NCBI RefSeq assembly: GCF_024713945.1
Contig: NC_134682.1
Span: 3,281,001-3,345,000, forward strand
Length of the DNA: 64,000 nucleotides
Origin: Dermatophagoides farinae
Taxonomy: Eukaryota > Arthropoda > Arachnida > Sarcoptiformes > Pyroglyphidae
Direction of reading: 5' to 3'
The notes beneath the pieces were generated by a model. The model saw only the letters and a program-made list of their open reading frames with translations. It searched no databases and was not told the DNA's origin. The translations under genes were made by a program, and so were the position numbers. Positions 47,392 to 59,403 of the stretch are shown here, piece after piece (within the stretch, counting starts at the first letter, position 1; each line of letters opens with the position of its first letter).

Positions 47392-50300
47392 CTAATAAAT
47401 TCGTTCAGGTGTGTGTTGTATACATTTTGAAACATTAAAAAAAAAAATTTTTTTTTTTTTTTTACAAAAAATTTTGCACCAATTAAAACAAAAAAAAATG
47501 GTCAATGATGATGATGATGATGATGCGAGCCGTGGCCGTTTGATTTGTTCATGTTTTAAATCTTCATTTTGTTGGTCATTACAATATTGATTTGAACTTA
47601 ATTTACGTTTTTTTGTCATTGATTTTAAATTATTATTATTATCGTCGTTTGATGAATCTTCATTTTCACTCAATTCCATTATGATATCATTATTATCATC
47701 ATCATCATCATCAATGGCTGGTTCTGAAGCTTCGGAATCATTATCATCATCATCATCATCATCATCATCAGCATTGTCGTCGTCGATGATAATAGAATCC
47801 TCAAATGGAAACGATTCAAACTCATCATTAATCGATTTTAGCTTAAACCTAGAAATTGAATGTTTTGACAGTCTCCTTTGGTTTAATAATTTTTCATTTG
47901 ATTGTTGTTTATAATGAATTGGCTTAAAAATGGCATATGAATTACGACCAGAGTTTATTGCCGCCGCCGCTGCTGCTGTAGATACAGATGTTTTTCTAGA
48001 CATCGATAATTTTGTTTCATGTATATTCTCAACATTCATACTATATGTAGGATTGATAGATAAAAATACGTATATGTTACTAAAAGCGAATCAAGCAAAC
48101 ATAAACCAAATACATACATGTCTTGTTTATGCCTTGTTGGCCATTTTAGTGTGTAAAAATATTCACCATTCGATTTAGTCTTGCAAGCAATCACCTTATA
48201 AATGATGAAACAAAAAAAAAAAAATTATAAATTAAAATTTAAATATTACCATAATCAAAATTCATAATCTAAATTCGAACGAAAATTACTTCACTTTCGA
48301 AAGGCACATTTGCTTTTCGGCGATTCAAATCGAATAGTTCTTTTTTGAATACATTATATATTTCAAACGTTGGTGATAATGATGATGATGAAGCTCCTTG
48401 TACATTTTGTTGTGGCCTATCGCCAACATGGCTATCATTAAATGATTTATTATTAGAGGCAGCGTTATTGATTTTAGTGGGAGTTCTTTTATCCAACTTT
48501 GATCGTATATTCATCTGTTTGAAAATTGAAGATAATGATTGATTTTTTGTTATTCTTTCAACAGAACCATCTGAAGATCTAATATAACGATTATATGGTG
48601 GATAACTTTTTAGGCCAGCCATTAAGGCTTCACGTGTTCGAAATTCATAAGATAATTTCAATGCAAATTCATCGTCCAGATAATCAGTATTGGCAACGCT
48701 TTTCACTAAATTGACAAAAATGGAAAAAAAATAAATCACTAATTCAATTATTTCTTAGTTATACGAATACCTTTCGTTGCTGAACACAATGGTTTTTTAT
48801 TCTTGCTTGTTTTTGATAATGTCAATGACGATATTTTGGAAGTTGTAGAGGATGATTGCTGTTGCTGTTGTTTGGTTAGACAACAACATGCAGTATGGCA
48901 GTGAAATTCAAAATTGTTAAAATGTTTAGAATTAATTGTATTTGAAAGACATTGTTGTTGGGTAAATGATGATGATGATGATGATGGTAATGAAGACATT
49001 TGGGCAACATCTGAAAATGATGAGGATGATGAACACGATGACTGAAGGCTAATACCTGAATCAACACTGGGACTTCGATTTGTTTTGTCAATTTGTTTTG
49101 ATGATGTTTGATGTTGTTGTTGATCGTCCTGATTCGATAATGAAGACATGTCGAAATTATCACAATTATTATGGTTCAAAAATAAAAACGAATGACATTG
49201 ACATTTACAACAGCTATCCGTTATTGGTCGATTCGATTCTATTAATGATGATGATGATGATGTAGAGGATGGATTCAATAGAAACGATGATGATGGTGAT
49301 GGGGGAATCATTTTAATCGTTGAAATTTGCTTGAGATCTGACGAAAGCGATTGTTGTTGCGGTGGATTTGTCTTAAAATGCATGTTAACATGTTTTTCCA
49401 ATTGATTCTGTGCTCGAAATCGTTGTCCACAACCATCAACAATACATTTAAATGGTTTAGGACCAGAATGTTGTTCAAGCACGTGTCGTTCGATCCAATT
49501 TCGAGATAATGATGGTTTACCGAAAACCTTACAACCTCGCCATAAACAAACAAATTTTTCCAGTTTTTCATGATTAGAATCACCGTTCATTGAATTTTTC
49601 TTTGATGAACGACGTGATGAAGACAGATAATTATCTGATGTCATCATGGATGAACAACCAGAATCACTTTGAAAACGCCGAGATCGTCGTCGCGTTGCAA
49701 TTGATGAAATTTTCGATGATTGATTATCATCTTCTGTTGAACTATTCGAACAATCTTCATCATCAGAATCTAGATTTGTTTCATCATCCATGGTGGCTTG
49801 TGAAGATGATCCATCAAAATCATCCATCATCATCATTGAATTGGCACCAGATTCATCATGATCTTTATTCAATTTGGCCGATAAAAATGAAGATTTGAGA
49901 CGTTTATTCCATTTGATGACTTTTCCATTAGAATCCAAAAATGGTTGTAATTCTACATGTATTTCGCGAAGATGTTCAGCCAGATCTTCATAGTTACCTG
50001 GCCAATCACAATCATGCCATTGGCAGCAGAATGTTTGTTGTTTTTTAACTATACTGGCGTTATTGTTTTTATGAATACTTTGAGCTTTCATTTTTATCTG
50101 TTTTATCATTGTTTGCATATCGGTCGTTGCGTTACCTTGCGTTCGTATCGACATTTCAAATGAATCGGCAAATGAATCCGATTTGTTCAGACAATGATTG
50201 GAATTTGATGTCGATTGGTCCATAGGGAAATCGAAACCAAATTCAAAGCCATTTGATATTAAGCCTGTCTGTTCGTCACGTTCATCATCACCAGCAATAC

Positions 50301-51541
50301 CGTATGTCGATTGTTGATCAACATCAGTCGTTTTATCCTGTTCGGCATCACAATACATGGCTTGCAAAGCTAAATCTAATCCATCAAATCGAATATTTGG
50401 AACAACTGCTTCAATTTCTTTACTAAATTGAAGAATTTCATCGTCATCGTTAACATCATTGTCGTTCTCTAGTACAATAGTTTGGTTTAATACATCTTCA
50501 ACATTAGTATTTGTTGTTTTGAGATCATTCGGAATATTTTGTTGTTCCTCATTTGTTGTTGATTCGATATGTTTTGATTTATCATTATCTGACTCTTGAT
50601 GATTCGTTTCAATTAGTCTGTACATTTGTTCCTTATCATTGGTAACAATTTTTTCTGTAGTTTGCTGACGATTATTTTTCAATTGAATCAAATCTAACAA
50701 TGAATCACATTTATCACCGCTAACATAATGGGGAATGATCACGGTGTTTGTCGTTGTATCTGTTATTGTATCTTGATTTTCTACAGGAGATTTTGCTGGT
50801 GTCGGAAATATCGATTGATAATAATCATCCGATTCTTCATATAGACTTTTACCATCAGGACTATGGACAAGTGATCCGCTTACACCAGAATCTGGGGAAT
50901 CAGGTGCGCGAACATCTTCATCACATTGTAATAATGCGGCTACAGTTTCATTAATGTCACAACATTGATCATGATCAGAACTTTCGCAACAACTTGAAAT
51001 AGCCGATGACGTTTCGGAATTTGAAGGCGATCTGGCAGTACGATGTTGATTATGTTCTTCATTATTATTATTATTATTATGAACAACAATCGAATGATAG
51101 GAATGATCAAACGTCGTTGTTGTTGTTGATGCTGCTGTTATGGGCGGCATAGTTTTCGTCGATATCAAACGGAAATCCTCTTGCTGTTGTAATGGCTTTT
51201 TGATACATGAATTCAAAGATTTAATAGTATTATTGGTATTAATCACATGGTCTTGTATTTTATGAAATTTTGTTGTCATTAATGTTGTCGTATTATTTGG
51301 CAGTGTTGTTACTAGATTATTATTATTAATAATCGAAGGTGGTAATGATGATGATTTCGATAATGGCAAGTAAGTGGTTGATGATGATAAGGAAGGTGAT
51401 GAAGAATTAATTGGCCTAATGTGATTGGTGGATATTGATACCATTTTGGCTGAACAAACGGATACAGATCCTACTCCTCCGGCGGGGCAGCCCGTGCCAT
51501 CGGCACCAACACCACCTCCACCAATGTTCATGTGCATAATT
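47392..51541 (-). CDS. jing: AEBP2/Jing-like C2H2 zinc-finger protein (PRC2 accessory)
   Basis: Four exons (51541-48771, 48705-48290, 48194-48118, 48040-47392) join in phase to 1302 residues from ATG 51537, which follows a TTTCAG acceptor and so has a 5' UTR or upstream coding exon. Three C2H2 fingers match AEBP2/Jing: finger 1 [16 protein letters not shown] (about 503-530), finger 2 [20 protein letters not shown] (about 661-690) and finger 3 [19 protein letters not shown] (about 694-718). Vertebrate AEBP2 has FVCLWKGCKVY and FKCVVGGC. A C-terminal block across exons 2/3 (about 1053-1080, [13 protein letters not shown] then TLKW) aligns with the VVFHSTVIAKRK and LLLHW segment of AEBP2. AEBP2 binds DNA and stabilises Polycomb repressive complex 2 in the nucleus; fly Jing acts in CNS midline, tracheal and border-cell development. 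The N-terminal 500 residues are disordered. Finger 1 and finger 2 are ~130 residues apart, far more than in vertebrates. The C-terminus runs into A/T homopolymers and is doubtful. Confidence 0.85.
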
Positions 51542-54500
51542 CTGAAATGGAAAACAACAAAAACAAAAGATTAGTAAACAAACAATTACAAGCAAATTAA
51601 AAGAATCAACAATTAGAAAATCAGACATGCTTTTTGGTTAGATTATTAATCAAGAATTAATATAGAAAAAAACCATACAAGACTAACAATCAAAGCAAAA
51701 ATGATTATCTCAGGAATCGAATGATATAATTTTAGGTAAAAAAAAATTTTACAATTTAATCAATTCGTTAAGACGACAGCAACAGCAGCAAACTGTCGTA
51801 CACTTATATATATCCATGGCAGCAATAGCAAAATCAAGTTGCTGCCATGTTGGATGTAAACAACAAAAAATTTAACCTAAAAAAATGTCCACAAAAAATT
51901 TTTTTATCGACCCAATTGACTATGGATATATACTATATTTACAACTACTATGAGTATAATATCAACAACAACAACAACAACAACAACTACAACTACAACT
52001 ACAACATTACAATTTTTTTTTTCATTCAATGAAATTGCCTTTAGAATGATAATTTAATTCAAAAATCAATCAAATTTTTGATCCGTCGTTTATTCACAAA
52101 AATACTTGATGAATTGATCCATTATTGTTGTCGACGTTGTTTAGATGGTAATTACGATGGTTACGTTTTCATCATTATCATCGTGATTGTTAACTGTATA
52201 TTTTGATAATAATGATGATCATTTAGAAAACATTTTGGAAATCAAAAAGAGATGTTGATTGATTAATAGAAAACAACAAAAAAAAAAGATAAATGAAGCA
52301 CGAATAAAAACAAAAAATGTATACAGACCTTTAACATCGGTGATGATCAGAGATAGGGTGGATTCTATTTTTATTTCGTTTCAAATGGACTAATAATCAC
52401 AACACATAAACAAAAGACGTGGCGTGATAATCTCTCATTCAATTCTTTTTTCAAACAAAAAAAAAAACATTTCCCCTCACATTTTTGCTGCTGTTGTTTT
52501 TACATTTTTATTTTTTACAGAATATTACAACCAATAAAAATCATAATCACACACCCCACACACACACCGATTCTCAGTAGCCAAATCCAAAAAACAAAAG
52601 GATCAAATAGAATCCAAAAAAAAACACCGTAATTATTGTTATTAAACGATCAGAAAAAAATCAAACATCCTGAGAAAGAGAGAAAAGCCAACACACCAAA
52701 CAAAACATAGACCGAGGAGAGGAATAGATGAAAAATCCAATCGTAATCAGCCTGAAGCCAGGCCGTCAACCAACCATCCATTCATTCATTCGAGGATGAA
52801 GCTCACACACACAAATAAATACAGACTTTTGAACCAAAAAATCCAATATGAATGCTGGTTGTATAATATATACTATCCATATGCAAGTGTTTGAAGTACG
52901 AAGAGCAAAAGAGGAAAACTACTAACCATCCATCCATACATTCACATCCAATTCGGGCATAGAGTTCAACATTTTCCATTCATTCAATTTGATTCGATTC
53001 AAGTTTAGGTTCAACAACAACAACAACAATATATACGAATTTATCAAGCAAATACCAACCAAACCGAAAAAGTATTATCATCATCAAGCAACGATGATTA
53101 TATGATGAAAAACGGACAAACCAAACCAAACCAGAAAAAAAAATTAGAAGAAGCAGCAATATTCAATGATGAACAATCAGATTATATAGAAGATATATAT
53201 AAAAAAAGGGAGGATCATGAGATGTATTCGCCCATATCTTTTTATACACACACACACATTTGATTCATTCAAACAAATCAAATTTACACCACTACGATTA
53301 TTACAACCCCCACTACTTTCCTCTATTTTTGTTATGAAACATCATCATCATCATCAAAATAATAAAATATCCACGAGATTGTCGAAAGTATACACCACCA
53401 CCACCATCATCATCATATCGAAATGACCCCTCAAGCATCCAACAGATCGACATAACACACAAGAACGTAAACTAAACACCCGAGCTGAGTTCATACTGAA
53501 CGATCATTTTGAAATGAATAGGGAAAAAAGTGAAAATATAGGTGGTGGTGGGTAATGTGATGGGAACATTAAACATGATCCTGGCCACTACTCTATGTGC
53601 CCAGTATTTTGGGGAATAAATTCCCGTTTATAACACGAGTTGATGTGTGATAATAAAGTATCGAAAATTGATCATGATGTGAATTATAAGTGTCATGCGT
53701 GTTAAAAAAAAAATATAAGAGAAAAAAATCAAATCCAATGAAACAACAACAACATAAGAAATGAGTAAACTTTTTTTGAATAATAAACGCGCGAGAAACC
53801 GAAACTATCATCACTTTAATCAAATATATATATATTGAGGAGTAGTAGCCCGACTATACTGCAGAAAATTCAGATATATGGATGGATGGATAGATTCAAT
53901 GATCATCATGATGATGATGATGATGACCCCTTGAAGAATTGAAACTGAACAAACGACCTTAAAGAACGTGTTGAGCGTATGCATGTATGGGGCGTTTACA
54001 TATACAAAAACATACACACATCATTGATCATCAAACATCATTATTATTATCAACAAACAAAATCGTCGCCATCGACCATCCAAACCAACCAACCATTCAT
54101 CCATCCATCCATCCATCTTCACACAATCCAAAATAGAAAATTCAAAAACAAGAGGAGAAAAAAAGGTCAAATCTTTGTCGTATTCACAAACACAAAACGC
54201 ATAACTATCGTCATTATCATAACAATTTAGAATCATTTTTTTCGAATAAGAAAAAAAATAATAAAAGGAAAAATGATGATGATTGGAGTAGTAGAAAAAC
54301 TTTTTTTCTTAAAATTTTGACTTCCAATAAAATTCACTAATAATAAATAGGAACAAGAATATATACATCACACACACGCACACACACACAACACACGTAC
54401 CTGTATTTAAATTTTATTTCATTTTTTTTCTTCTTTTTCATCTGCACGAATCCATTCTCACATGCGTACACAAAACTATATATCAAAAATAAAAAAAAAA

Positions 54501-54861
54501 TCAATCGACACAGAAGAAAGAAGTGGTTGAAAAAAACCGGATCAGAACTATTAAATCACAATCAATAAACGAATAGTAGTGAATTTCGGCCAACAACCTG
54601 AAACAGAAATTCTTCATTCAATAATCATTATTTCTATCATCATTCATAGTTTGATGATCGAAAACGAAAAAGAAACAAAAAAATTATTAGGGAGAAGAAA
54701 ACAACCGTCCATCACTTGTTGATTATTAAGGTTTTGATTATGCTTCTTTCTCCTTTTAAATTTCTTTTTTTTCCATACGTAATCCATTCACATTCTAACC
54801 ATAACATACACATACACAAACAATAAAGCAGACGATTTCAATAAAGCATCATATCTTTTTA

Positions 54862-54869
<8 letters not shown>

Positions 54870-54898
<29 letters not shown>
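54870..54898. repeat. CA dinucleotide microsatellite
   Basis: About 14 CA units in the presumed jing 5' region. Confidence 0.85.
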
Positions 54899-54900
<2 letters not shown>

Positions 54901-55790
54901 GTATACAATAAAAATTTCAAATAAAATTTCTGGCGCCAAACTGAAAATTCCTATAAAAATTCAAAACACAAAAACGTTTCATTGATAAATTTTGAATGAA
55001 TGAATATGGATTCTTTAAGCAATGCACACACGTGAGTGTGAATGTTTCACAATATCTGATTTTATTCTTTGCTAGTTAGTCATCAACGGAATTCATATAT
55101 ATAAGAATTATTTCCGCTTTAATGGATTTATTTTTAAAGATATTGCGTTTCGATTACTCACAGTTTGGTGACAATTTCGTCGACAATAGACCTATTACAT
55201 ACACACATACACACATTTCACTATTACGCAGATAATAGAACGACAAGCTAATGCAGACTTATGGCGACGACGACCAAGACGGCAACAAAATTTTAATCAT
55301 CAACAACATAATTTTTGCCGACGACAACGACGACGTTGTCGCCACCAAATGATATTATCATCATTTCATTTCATTTATCATAGGTATTTTAAATGAAAAA
55401 CAAAAAAACAAAATCTACCTCATACCGACATAAAAGCCGTATAAAAACCACTTAAATATATTAAGATTTTTTTTCCAAGTAATAAACCGGAAAAGTGCAT
55501 CAAAAAAAAAAAAAATAAAAATAAAAAAAATACCAAACTAAATGCCAATGTTCACCAATTTCGGATTCGAATTGTGTGAGCAATGGATGAGCAAAAGGGT
55601 ATGTGTCACCATCATTTTAACTTCAACAGAAAAACAATAAAAATTAAAATATTCAACTATCTAACCAGAATAAACAAGTTTCTCAACTGACCACCACTGA
55701 TGACAATTAATATTGTCAATTTATAAGATTTATAATAAAAAAAAACAAAAAAAATTCCCTTATAAAAAAAACAAGAAGAAATAATCCTAC

Positions 55791-56151
55791 CTTTGAACGG
55801 GATGTTGTTTGCCATCATCATCATTCAAGTTGACTTCGATTTGATTATCTGGTTTGATCAAATCGGTGTTTACATTGAGAATATTATTTTGATGGCTAAT
55901 TTTTTGTCTTTTTATCGTTGTTTTTTTGCTTTCTTGATCAGCAATATCATCATCATCATCCAAAATAATTAACGGAATATTTTTCTTTATACGTTCGACA
56001 AAAATAACATCATCATCATCATCATCAATTGCTTCAATTTTTGATCGATTTATTATCGATCGTTGATTAATGCCATTGGTCAAATTTATGTTTGATTTAG
56101 TTTCAACAACAGTTGATGATATGATGATGATGATGATGAATGTTGTCGTTG
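55791..56151 (-). CDS. Possible 5' coding exon of the Jing-like gene
   Basis: An open frame without any in-frame ATG runs from a possible acceptor (TTGCAACAG before 56151) to a good donor, CAAAG|GTAGGA, with the last exon base at 55791. It codes acidic runs (IDDDDDDVIFVERIKK, LDDDDDIADQ) and basic KR-rich sequence such as KKTTIKRQK, like a nuclear protein. The donor leaves two bases (AG). The next acceptor downstream, before 51541, supplies A ATT ATG, so the frame passes straight into Met1 of the Jing-like protein as ...HPVQR-I-MHMN. One in three random exons would do this, so it is only suggestive. The start codon would need a further upstream exon. Confidence 0.35.
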
Positions 56152-58929
56152 CTGTTGCAATGATGATATCATCAAAGACATTTTGTCACATAATCAATCA
56201 ACAATCAAATTGAACAGAGAGAAAAAAAACTAAATAAAGATGCTGATGATATGATTCAATGAAATCGGATGTAATACAGATGAAATTTGTCCTTTCTTTC
56301 ATTCATATAATTTTTTTTCCACGAAAAAAAAATTATTGAAATAAATGATAACAATAGAATAAAATGAGAAAATCAATAAATGATAAATCTATATAATGAA
56401 TGAATTGATTGATAGGCCAGAAAATAAAATGGATGGATTTTAGATTTGATGGCCAAATTGCAGAACGTGTATTTCTCTTGAATATCTGTTGATCATGATT
56501 CTTATGAGATAATAATAAAAATTGACAGGCAATGATGGCGAAATGATTGTCATTTACGATGATGATATGATTATGAGGATTTTTTTTCCTCTTGCTTGTT
56601 TTTTTTGGATTTCGATTAAAAGAAAACAACAAAATTTTTTTTGTTTATAAACGCCCATTAACTGATTATGACAGTGATTTTTTTGTTGTTTTGTTTTTTG
56701 ATGATTGAAAGTTCCAATTTCAAGCCATATATTGAATGTAGCTAAATATAAATGAAAAAAAAATACAAAATGTCAGAAAAAAAATTCCTAGAATTTCCTA
56801 GATTTTTCGGCCATTTACATTTTCGAACATTATATCGAAATATATATCAAAACAATGAAAAACATTACCTCATTTCATTTGCCATTTTTGATAATTACAT
56901 CAGCCACTTGATGTTCAAAAAGATGATAATCAAGAGATGTTCAATGATGACAGAACACATTTAATGTGATTGGGCGTTTCATTTCATCATCGTTGTTGGA
57001 ATGTTTTTTTTTGTTTTGTTTCTGTTGATGGCAGTTTTAATTCAATCATAATATGGATGTGTATCAACACATAGAAACCTAGTGAATAATTTTGATAGAT
57101 TCAACACCACACATACATACACACCCACAAAAATACCACGAGACCAAAGATGATTACCAACCCGAATTCCCATCACACACACACACACACACACAAACAA
57201 ACAAACAAGCCGTGAGGATGGAAATCGGTGTTTTAACCAGAAAAAAAACTACCCGATAAAACAAACGAAAACGATAATGAAAAGAGGAACGTGAAAGAAA
57301 AACACCAAAAAAAATTCGATATTCGGATTCGTTTCAATTTTTCTTTTTTTCCCATTGATTTTTTTTTAAACTGAGCTGTACAACACACACATAAAATAAA
57401 ATAAAAACACACGCACATAGAAGACGACAATAATGGTAGTGGTTAACCCGAATGATAATAATAACCGCGAGTTTTTTATTGTATGTCGTTTTTTTTTTCG
57501 TTTGGTTGTCGTCGTGGTACCAGAAACAAGAAACCAGACTCAGCATGTCATGGTAAATAAAATTTTTTGTGTTTTAGCATGCTAAGAACTTGGTGTGCAT
57601 ATATATTGATATTATTATAATACCGCGATAGTGAGGCACTTCATGCTTAGTTATGAACAGAACATAATGACCAGGCCATAGGCTAGGCCAAATGGTTATA
57701 GAAGTCATCATCATCAAATAAAGTTTGATGATGGTTTTCATGATTAAACGAAAAAAAAGTGTGCATTGTATATACAGTATATCGACCGATTTCCTGTCAT
57801 TTATGAAACTGATGAATTACTACACTAATCATTGATTTCAATCTATATCTGAAACCATATGGATTTTATTTAATTTTGAACACAAACCATTTTCATAAAA
57901 TGAAATGATTCAACAGAAAATTCAATAGTGCTAATGTGCATATTTAATTGACATTGACATTGTATTGATTTGTTTTATGTAAAACAAAAAATTACCTGCT
58001 CCAGAAAGGAATTTCATTATCTCATGGAATTGAAATTGCATCAAAAAAAAAAGAATCGATAAACCGTTTGTCGTGCATATACTGTATTCTCAATAGTAAC
58101 GATAATGATATTTTTTTTTTGTCAAAAGAATGAGCAAAAATTAGTATTTATATCTACAGGTAGCGGCATTATAGATGTTATAAACACACGGTACACATTG
58201 AAAGCAAGTATGTGTGTGTGTGCGACGACCCCATAATACGGCTATTCCTCCGGATGTAGCGAAAGCATTCAACAACAACAACAACAATAATAACAACCGA
58301 AAAAACCATGGCTAAAAGATGAGAGTATTTAAAAAAAAAGAAAAAAAAAATATTACGCATGCTCATTATAAAAGATTAAACCATCCTTAAAATTCAATTG
58401 ATATTCGACAAAAACCAAAATGAGAGACCAAAGTTCTCGTGTTTAATGTGCACATATAATACACATGCACGAGTAACAAACAAAACAATTGGTGTTTTTT
58501 GTGTGTCTGTGTGCAATTTAAATAACTTTTCCTGAATAGATTTTTTTTTTTTTTTTTGGTGGTAGTGGTATTCATGTGTTGGTCAAAGGTTATAGTGTAT
58601 ATGACATGGATGGATGGTATACAATGGTAGGAGGTGTGTATGAAAAGGTAGTTGATATATTGAATATAAAAATTAAAATTAAAAAATACAGCACTACCAT
58701 CTACCGATGATGATTTTGACCTTTTTTTTCGTATTGTTTAGGTCCGGTCAACCATGAATTCATGTGTGTATATATTGAGGTTATAGTGTGAAAATTTTAC
58801 GCGCGCGAACATACCATACTCGTATATGAGTATTCTACCACTGCTTCAATGGCTACGTGACTTTTGCCCGATCGATACCGTATATTAACCCACCAAACTA
58901 AAACACACATCGATAATTAGGAATCTTTC

Positions 58930-58937
58930 TATATATA
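58930..58937 (+). promoter_or_regulatory. TATA-like box before the candidate microgene
   Basis: CTATATATAG sits 91-98 bases before ATG 59028, in a locally less AT-rich stretch. It could set a ~65-base 5' UTR. Confidence 0.3.
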
Positions 58938-59027
58938 GATGCGAACGCCCTTTGTACTTTCAATACTTTAAATTCATTTATTTTCACATCAATTTATTCG
59001 GGTCGATGGAATATTCGATTGACAAAA

Positions 59028-59254
59028 ATGGGACATAGGGACCTCTTCAGTTCAGAAATCATGAATCATTTTGCAACAAGTGAGTTGTCAAACACTGCCA
59101 TCTATCCATACACTATTAAACATCTTTATTACCTATTACCTATCTCATCATCAATTTTGTAATATAATAGTTGTTATTTTGTTCGTCAGATGGCAGTATA
59201 ATTCAACATATCCTGTTCCAAAATGTTCCAACAAATAATAAGTTTCGTCATTAA
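59028..59254 (+). CDS. Candidate two-exon microprotein gene, 38 residues
   Basis: Exon 1 (59028-59079) starts at ACAAAAATGG, a fair initiation context, and codes MGHRDLFSSEIMNHFAT plus one base. It ends at AACAA|GTGAGT, a good donor. A 110-base AT-rich intron ends in a pyrimidine tract and GTTCGTCAG. Exon 2 (59190-59254) restores the frame and codes NGSIIQHILFQNVPTNNKFRH before TAA. Both exons are less AT-rich than the intron, and a TATA-like box lies upstream. The product has no membrane span; MGHRD could be a weak myristoylation site. I do not recognise it. It may instead be a 5' exon pair of a longer alternative transcript, or chance. It runs towards the 3' end of the minus-strand receptor at 59404. 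Confidence 0.3.
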
Positions 59255-59320
59255 TTTATTAATTAATTTAATTGACATCCATTTATTATTACTCAGTCAT
59301 TTAAAAAAAAGAATTATCCA

Positions 59321-59330
59321 TTTATTTATT
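59321..59330 (-). terminator. Polyadenylation signals for the peptide receptor
   Basis: TTTATTTATT on plus gives two overlapping AATAAA on minus, about 75-80 bases past the receptor stop at 59404. This supports 59404-59466 as the true last exon. Confidence 0.5.
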
Positions 59331-59403
59331 GACAAAAAAAAATACGATTGAATTATGAGTGTAATCCAATTGATTTGTTAATTCTTTATATTATGTTGGT
59401 TCA

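Larger units (their letters stand above)
51542..59027. other. Gap of ~7.5 kb, probably jing 5' UTR introns and promoter
   Basis: Except for the possible coding exon at 55791-56151, no gene is supported. The sequence holds donor-like signals on minus, for example AATACAG|GTACGT (exon base 54401), which may mark noncoding 5' exons of the Jing-like gene. It is less AT-rich in parts (52700-53560), with CA repeats (54870-54898, 57176-57193) and GAT repeats. TATA-like sequence at 58930-58937 faces the microgene. Confidence 0.45.

Noticed and set aside
56752-56964. 70-residue plus-strand ORF (MKKKYKMSEKK...)
   Set aside because: It reads reasonably but has no promoter, domain or splice support, and the other strand is equally open in pieces. 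Not enough to call a gene.
57581-57720. Minus-strand ORF of ~45 residues (MTSITIWPSLWPG...)
   Set aside because: No start context, no domain and no downstream signals; likely chance in a less AT-rich patch.
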